Below are positions 60,543 to 64,000 of a DNA stretch of 64,000 nt, one piece after another. A program made the position numbers and the translations under genes. The stretch's first letter is position 1. The number at the start of each line of letters is the position of its first letter. The notes under the pieces are model-generated. The model was not told where the DNA came from. It saw only the letters and a list, made by a program, of their open reading frames with translations, and did no database searches. The stretch comes from Corynebacterium pilosum DSM 20521 = CIP 103422 (GTDB lineage Bacteria; Actinomycetota; Actinomycetes; Mycobacteriales; Mycobacteriaceae), in the NCBI RefSeq assembly GCF_000373805.1, contig NZ_KB892472.1, positions 31,531-95,530 of the forward strand, read 5' to 3'.

Positions 60543-63281
60543 TTAGAGAGGCTGACCGGCGCCCGCGGGGCCAGCCGCTGCTGGGCCATCGCCCTCGTCG
60601 TCACGCGGGGCAGGCTCTGCCTCCGGAACGTCTGGGCTGACCTGCTCCGACTCCGGCTCGACAGGATCCTCGACCTCGCGGACCTCCTCGGCCTCTTCCT
60701 CCGTGAAGGTGTCTTCCGGAAGTGGCTTCGGGCGTGGGGTGAAGGTGAACTTCGCCTCCTCGGTGTTCTTGGAGTCGCCGTCCCAGTTCTCCACGTCGAC
60801 GGTGATGATCTCGCCGGCGCCGATCTCGCCGAAGAGGATCTTCTCACTCATCACGTCTTCAATCTCACGCTGGATGGTGCGACGCAGCGGGCGTGCACCC
60901 AACACTGGGTCGAAACCACGCTGAGCCAGAAGGTTCTTGGCCTTGTCGGTGAGCTCGACGCCCATATCCTGCTCCGCCAGCGCCTTCGCCACGCGTGCGA
61001 TGAGAAGCTCGACCATTTCGACGATCTGCTCCTGGGTGAGCTGGTGGAAGACCACGATCTCGTCGATACGGTTCAAGAACTCAGGGCGGAAGTGTTTCTT
61101 CAGCTCGTCGTGCACCTTATTCTTCATGCGCTCATACTGCGCGTCCGAATCGGTCTCGTTGGAACCGCTGAAGCCCAAGCCCACAGCCTTGGAGATGTCG
61201 GAGGTACCCAGGTTCGAGGTGAAGATGAGCACGGTGTTCTTGAAGTCCACCACACGCCCCTGGCCGTCGGTGAGGTGACCTTCTTCGAGCACCTGGAGCA
61301 ACGTGTTGTAAATCTCCTTGTGCGCCTTCTCGATCTCGTCGAAAAGCACCACGGAGAACGGCTTGCGGCGCACCTTCTCGGTGAGCTGACCGCCCTCTTC
61401 GTAGCCGACGTATCCCGGAGGGGCACCGAACAGGCGCGACGCTGTGAAGCGGTCATGGAACTCGCCCATGTCAATCTGAATCAGCGAGTCCTCATCGCCG
61501 AACAGGAACTCTGCCAGCGCCTTGGATAGCTCGGTCTTACCAACACCGGACGGGCCGGCGAAGATGAACGAACCGGACGGACGCTTCGGGTCCTTCAGGC
61601 CAGCGCGGGTACGACGAATGGCGCGCGACACTGCCTTGACGGCGTCGTCTTGGCCGATGATGCGCTTGTGTAGCTCGTCTTCCATGTTGAGCAGGCGGGA
61701 GGATTCCTTCTCGGTGAGCTTGAACACCGGAATGCCCGTCCATGCTGCAAGCACGTCAGCGATCTGGTCCTCGCCCACCTCGGCGATTTCCTCCAGGTCG
61801 CCTGCGCGCCACTGCTTTTCCTTCTCCGCGCGCTCCTCGCCCAACTTGCGCTCAGTATCGCGCAGGCCGGCAGCCTTCTCGAAGTCCTGGGCGTCGATGG
61901 CGGCTTCCTTCTCGCGGCGCACATCGGCGATGCGATCGTCGACCTCGCGCAGGCCCTCAGGAGCGGTCATGCGCTTGATGCGCATCCGCGCACCGGCCTC
62001 ATCGAGCAGGTCCACTGCCTTATCCGGCAGGAAGCGGTCATTGATGTAGCGGTCCGACAGGTTCGCGGCTGCGGTCAGCGCATCGTCGGTGTAAGACACG
62101 CGGTGGTGTGCCTCATACTTATCGCGCAGCCCCTTGAGGATCAGCACGGTATCTTCCACGGAAGGCTCGTCGACCTGCACCGGCTGGAAACGACGCTCCA
62201 GCGCCGCATCCTTCTCGATGTGCTTGCGGTACTCATCCAGGGTGGTCGCACCGATGGTCTGCAGCTCGCCGCGGGCCAGCTTTGGCTTCAGCAAGCTAGC
62301 AGCGTCGATCGCGCCCTCGGCAGCACCAGCACCCACGAGGGTGTGGATCTCGTCGATAAACAGGATGATGTCGCCGCGCTGGTTAATCTCCTTGAGCACC
62401 TTCTTCAGGCGCTCCTCGAAGTCACCGCGGTAACGCGAACCCGCAACCAGGGAACCCAGGTCAAGCGAGTACACCTGCTTGTCCTTCAGGGTCTCTGGAA
62501 CGTTTCCGTTAACGATGTCCAAGGCCAAGCCCTCGACGACGGCGGTCTTACCGACGCCGGGTTCACCGATGAGCACCGGGTTGTTCTTGGTACGGCGAGA
62601 CAGCACCTGCATGATGCGCTCGATTTCCTTCTCGCGGCCCACCACTGGGTCGAGCTTGCCTTCCTTGGCAGCCTGGGTGAGGTTGCGACCAAACTGGTCC
62701 AGCACCAGCGAGTTAGAACGCTCGCCGGTGCGCCCACCTGCGCCCGGAGCACCAGTGCCTGGGCCCGCGCCTGCGCCGACGGGGCCGGCACCTGCGCCAC
62801 CCTTGCCCTGCTCAGGGGCCTCAGGGTTCTGGCCCTGGCCACCTTCGTAGCCGGACAGTAGCTGGATAACCTGCTGGCGCACGCGCGGCAGGTCGGCGCC
62901 CAGCTTGGTCAGCACCTGAGCAGCAACGCCTTCGCCCTCACGGATGAGGCCGAGCAGCAGGAACTCAGTACCGATGTACTTGTGCCCCATCTGCAGCCCC
63001 TCACGCAGCGAGAGTTCAAGAACCTTCTTCGCGCGCGGAGTAAAGGGGATGTGCCCCGTGTGTGGCTGTGTGCCGTGGCCGATAATCTCTTCGACCTCAC
63101 GGCGCACGTCTTCTAAATTAATTCCCATGGATTCGAGGGCCTTGGCTGCAACGCCCTCGCCTTCATGGATCAAGCCGAGCAAGATGTGCTCAGTACCGAT
63201 GTAATTGTGGTTGAGCATCCGCGCTTCTTCCTGCGCGAGGACGATGACTCGGCGTGCCCGGTCAGTAAACCGTTCAAACAT
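60543..63281 (-). CDS. clpC: ClpC AAA+ ATPase subunit of the Clp protease
   Basis: The protein has 912 residues. The N-domain has two Clp repeats ([20 protein letters not shown]), and the first AAA module has [21 protein letters not shown]-containing middle domain follows, then the second AAA module with [20 protein letters not shown]. The C-terminal 70 residues are acidic. ClpC unfolds proteins for ClpP. ATG 63281 has AAGGGG as RBS. No exact copy of the 12-mer lies in it, though TCGTCGAAAAGC (61336) and TCGTCGATAAAC (about 62350) are near-matches. Confidence 0.97.
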   Translation of the reverse strand: MFERFTDRARRVIVLAQEEARMLNHNYIGTEHILLGLIHEGEGVAAKALESMGINLEDVRREVEEIIGHGTQPHTGHIPFTPRAKKVLELSLREGLQMGHKYIGTEFLLLGLIREGEGVAAQVLTKLGADLPRVRQQVIQLLSGYEGGQGQNPEAPEQGKGGAGAGPVGAGAGPGTGAPGAGGRTGERSNSLVLDQFGRNLTQAAKEGKLDPVVGREKEIERIMQVLSRRTKNNPVLIGEPGVGKTAVVEGLALDIVNGNVPETLKDKQVYSLDLGSLVAGSRYRGDFEERLKKVLKEINQRGDIILFIDEIHTLVGAGAAEGAIDAASLLKPKLARGELQTIGATTLDEYRKHIEKDAALERRFQPVQVDEPSVEDTVLILKGLRDKYEAHHRVSYTDDALTAAANLSDRYINDRFLPDKAVDLLDEAGARMRIKRMTAPEGLREVDDRIADVRREKEAAIDAQDFEKAAGLRDTERKLGEERAEKEKQWRAGDLEEIAEVGEDQIADVLAAWTGIPVFKLTEKESSRLLNMEDELHKRIIGQDDAVKAVSRAIRRTRAGLKDPKRPSGSFIFAGPSGVGKTELSKALAEFLFGDEDSLIQIDMGEFHDRFTASRLFGAPPGYVGYEEGGQLTEKVRRKPFSVVLFDEIEKAHKEIYNTLLQVLEEGHLTDGQGRVVDFKNTVLIFTSNLGTSDISKAVGLGFSGSNETDSDAQYERMKNKVHDELKKHFRPEFLNRIDEIVVFHQLTQEQIVEMVELLIARVAKALAEQDMGVELTDKAKNLLAQRGFDPVLGARPLRRTIQREIEDVMSEKILFGEIGAGEIITVDVENWDGDSKNTEEAKFTFTPRPKPLPEDTFTEEEAEEVREVEDPVEPESEQVSPDVPEAEPAPRDDEGDGPAAAGPAGAGQPL

Positions 63282-63414
63282 GTGGCAACCCCTTAACTCC
63301 AAAGATATTTGTCCTAATGTGTCACCCACCATAACCCGCCCGGCGCGCGGGATATTCATGGTTGGGAGCGAGCAATCGTCGAAAAGCAATGTTCTTGCAG
63401 CTCAGGGGCATGTA

Positions 63415-63425
63415 CGCCGGTAGCG
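63415..63425. promoter_or_regulatory. Possible ClgR box upstream of clpC
   Basis: CGCCGGTAGCG fits the ClgR-type palindrome CGCYNANRGCG with one mismatch and lies 134 bp before the clpC start. Control of clpC by ClgR is known in C. glutamicum; the site here is inferred. Confidence 0.4.
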
Positions 63426-63474
63426 AACACCCCGCGAAAGCAGGTTTTGAGAGGACTTAACGCAGGGGCACACC

Positions 63475-63663
63475 GTGGCTGTCGTGGCTAACTTCGACTT
63501 CAGCTCCGGCTACTCCCCACAGTTCAAGGTCGACATCTATACAGCAGTTGATCTAACGACCGGCCCACAATCTCTCGACGCACATCTAAACGGTTTGCTA
63601 TTGCACAACAGGTCAACGCTTCCGATGAAATCATTGCAGCGGAATGTAGTGTTGAGGGCGTAG
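63475..63663 (+). CDS. Short unrecognised ORF upstream of clpC
   Basis: GTG 63475 with AGGGG upstream gives 62 residues beginning VAVVANFDFSSGYSPQFKVD, ending in a basic stretch. I recognise no family. Coding appearance is fair in the first 35 residues and poor later, so it may be a gene truncated by rearrangement next to the insertion sequence. The remaining bases 63664-63892 hold no supported gene; a short hairpin (ATGGGGAG/CTCCCCAT, 63750-63767) is visible. Confidence 0.3.
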   Translation: MAVVANFDFSSGYSPQFKVDIYTAVDLTTGPQSLDAHLNGLLLHNRSTLPMKSLQRNVVLRA

Positions 63664-63892
63664 TTACCCGAAACCGATACATAACTGGCAGTTAGCTGGC
63701 ACTGCGATCGGAAATGTAATGGTATAAGCTGGACGAGTTATTTAAGGTGATGGGGAGCACTCCCCATTTAGCTTGAGACTTCATTCGATTTTCGGCAGCG
63801 TTTTGGGCATAGCGTTCGGGTGCCAACTGCCCGTACCGGACACCACCTTCATTGACGGAAAGGACGCCGCAATGGCGCATTACGACTTGTAC

Positions 63893-64000
63893 GAGAGCGT
63901 GTCAAGTTGTTTGTGTGTGGGGCGTGATTATTAGAGGTAGGGCTCGAAGCGGTCAGGGTAAGCCACAGACATCTGGTTGATGGCCTGCTTCCAGTTCGTC
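63893..64000 (-). mobile_element. End of an IS256-family insertion sequence (continues past window)
   Basis: The sequence from about 63893 (GAGAGCGTGTCAAGTTGTTT) resembles the terminal inverted repeats of IS256-family elements, which begin with G and contain GTGTCAAG. The transposase stop codon lies about 30 nt inside this end. The other end and the target duplication are outside the window. Confidence 0.7.
63931..64000 (-). CDS. IS256-family transposase, C-terminal end (partial)
   Basis: Twenty-two codons are visible, reading TNWKQAINQMSVAYPDRF then EPYL and a TAA stop at 63931-63933. The W-K-x-A-x-N-Q pattern followed by a short aromatic tail is typical of IS256-type Mutator transposase C-termini. 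The DDE catalytic core lies beyond the window, so intactness cannot be judged. Confidence 0.72.
   Translation of the reverse strand, partial: TNWKQAINQMSVAYPDRFEPYL

Noticed and set aside
63692..63880. Minus-strand ORF of 62 codons beside the insertion sequence
   Set aside because: There is no RBS and no recognised domain; a vague resemblance to transposase ends is too weak to report as a gene.

Overview
The window comes from a GC-rich actinobacterium, almost certainly a Corynebacterium. It encodes a secreted mycolyltransferase (corynomycolate cell wall), mycothiol synthase, meso-diaminopimelate dehydrogenase, the threonine/serine exporter ThrE, and the block carD-ispD-ispF / cysS-rlmB / lpqE-radA-disA / canB-mutY known from mycobacteria and corynebacteria. 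No rRNA, CRISPR array, prophage or conjugative element is visible. One tRNA and the edge of one insertion sequence are present. The species cannot be named from the sequence.

Layout. 0-6.7 kb: end of a tRNA-dihydrouridine synthase gene, phoU, and the convergent high-affinity phosphate operon pstSCAB, then mshD. 6.7-20 kb: an LmeA-like lipid-binding protein, a nitrobindin-like protein, pabC, ygfZ, a DUF3073 protein, purM-purF with a sterol-carrier-like protein, a double-hotdog thioesterase, a mycolyltransferase, a large secreted nuclease, a glutathione peroxidase and a DUF2334 protein. 20-32.5 kb: ptrB, purC, purB, an aminotransferase, purD, a HIT protein, the two-component system phoS-phoR and two MFS-type transporters. 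32.5-42 kb: tRNA-Thr, ddh, thrE, a lysine-rich H1-like protein, otsA / small lipoprotein / otsB, a LacI-type regulator, and a zinc/manganese-type ABC transporter. 42-54 kb: an HNH endonuclease, rlmB-cysS, nagB, ispF-ispD-carD, lpqE-radA-disA, a membrane protein, carbonic anhydrase and mutY. 54-64 kb: a secreted lipase, a beta-glucoside-type PTS operon (EIIBCA, BglG-type antiterminator, enzyme I) with a readable RAT/terminator leader, clpC, and the end of an IS256-family element.

Functional links. The phosphate importer, its modulator PhoU and the kinase/regulator pair that should sense phosphate starvation lie within 30 kb, and PHO-box-like 11-bp repeats precede pstS. Five purine genes (purM, F, C, B, D) are interleaved with other genes. 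OtsA and OtsB form a complete trehalose-synthesis route. IspD/IspF serve isoprenoid precursor synthesis. DisA (c-di-AMP synthase) and RadA are adjacent.

The least explained signal is a dispersed 12-bp motif, TCGTCG[A/T][C/T]AAGC. I located at least 32 exact copies on both strands, about one per 2 kb, in several reading frames and in three gene-end positions beside terminator hairpins. Other notable items are a perfect palindrome that doubles as a terminator and carries two DnaA boxes, internal shortening of OtsA and of a UMF1-type transporter, and very frequent leaderless-type promoters with a -10 element about 7 nt from the start codon.
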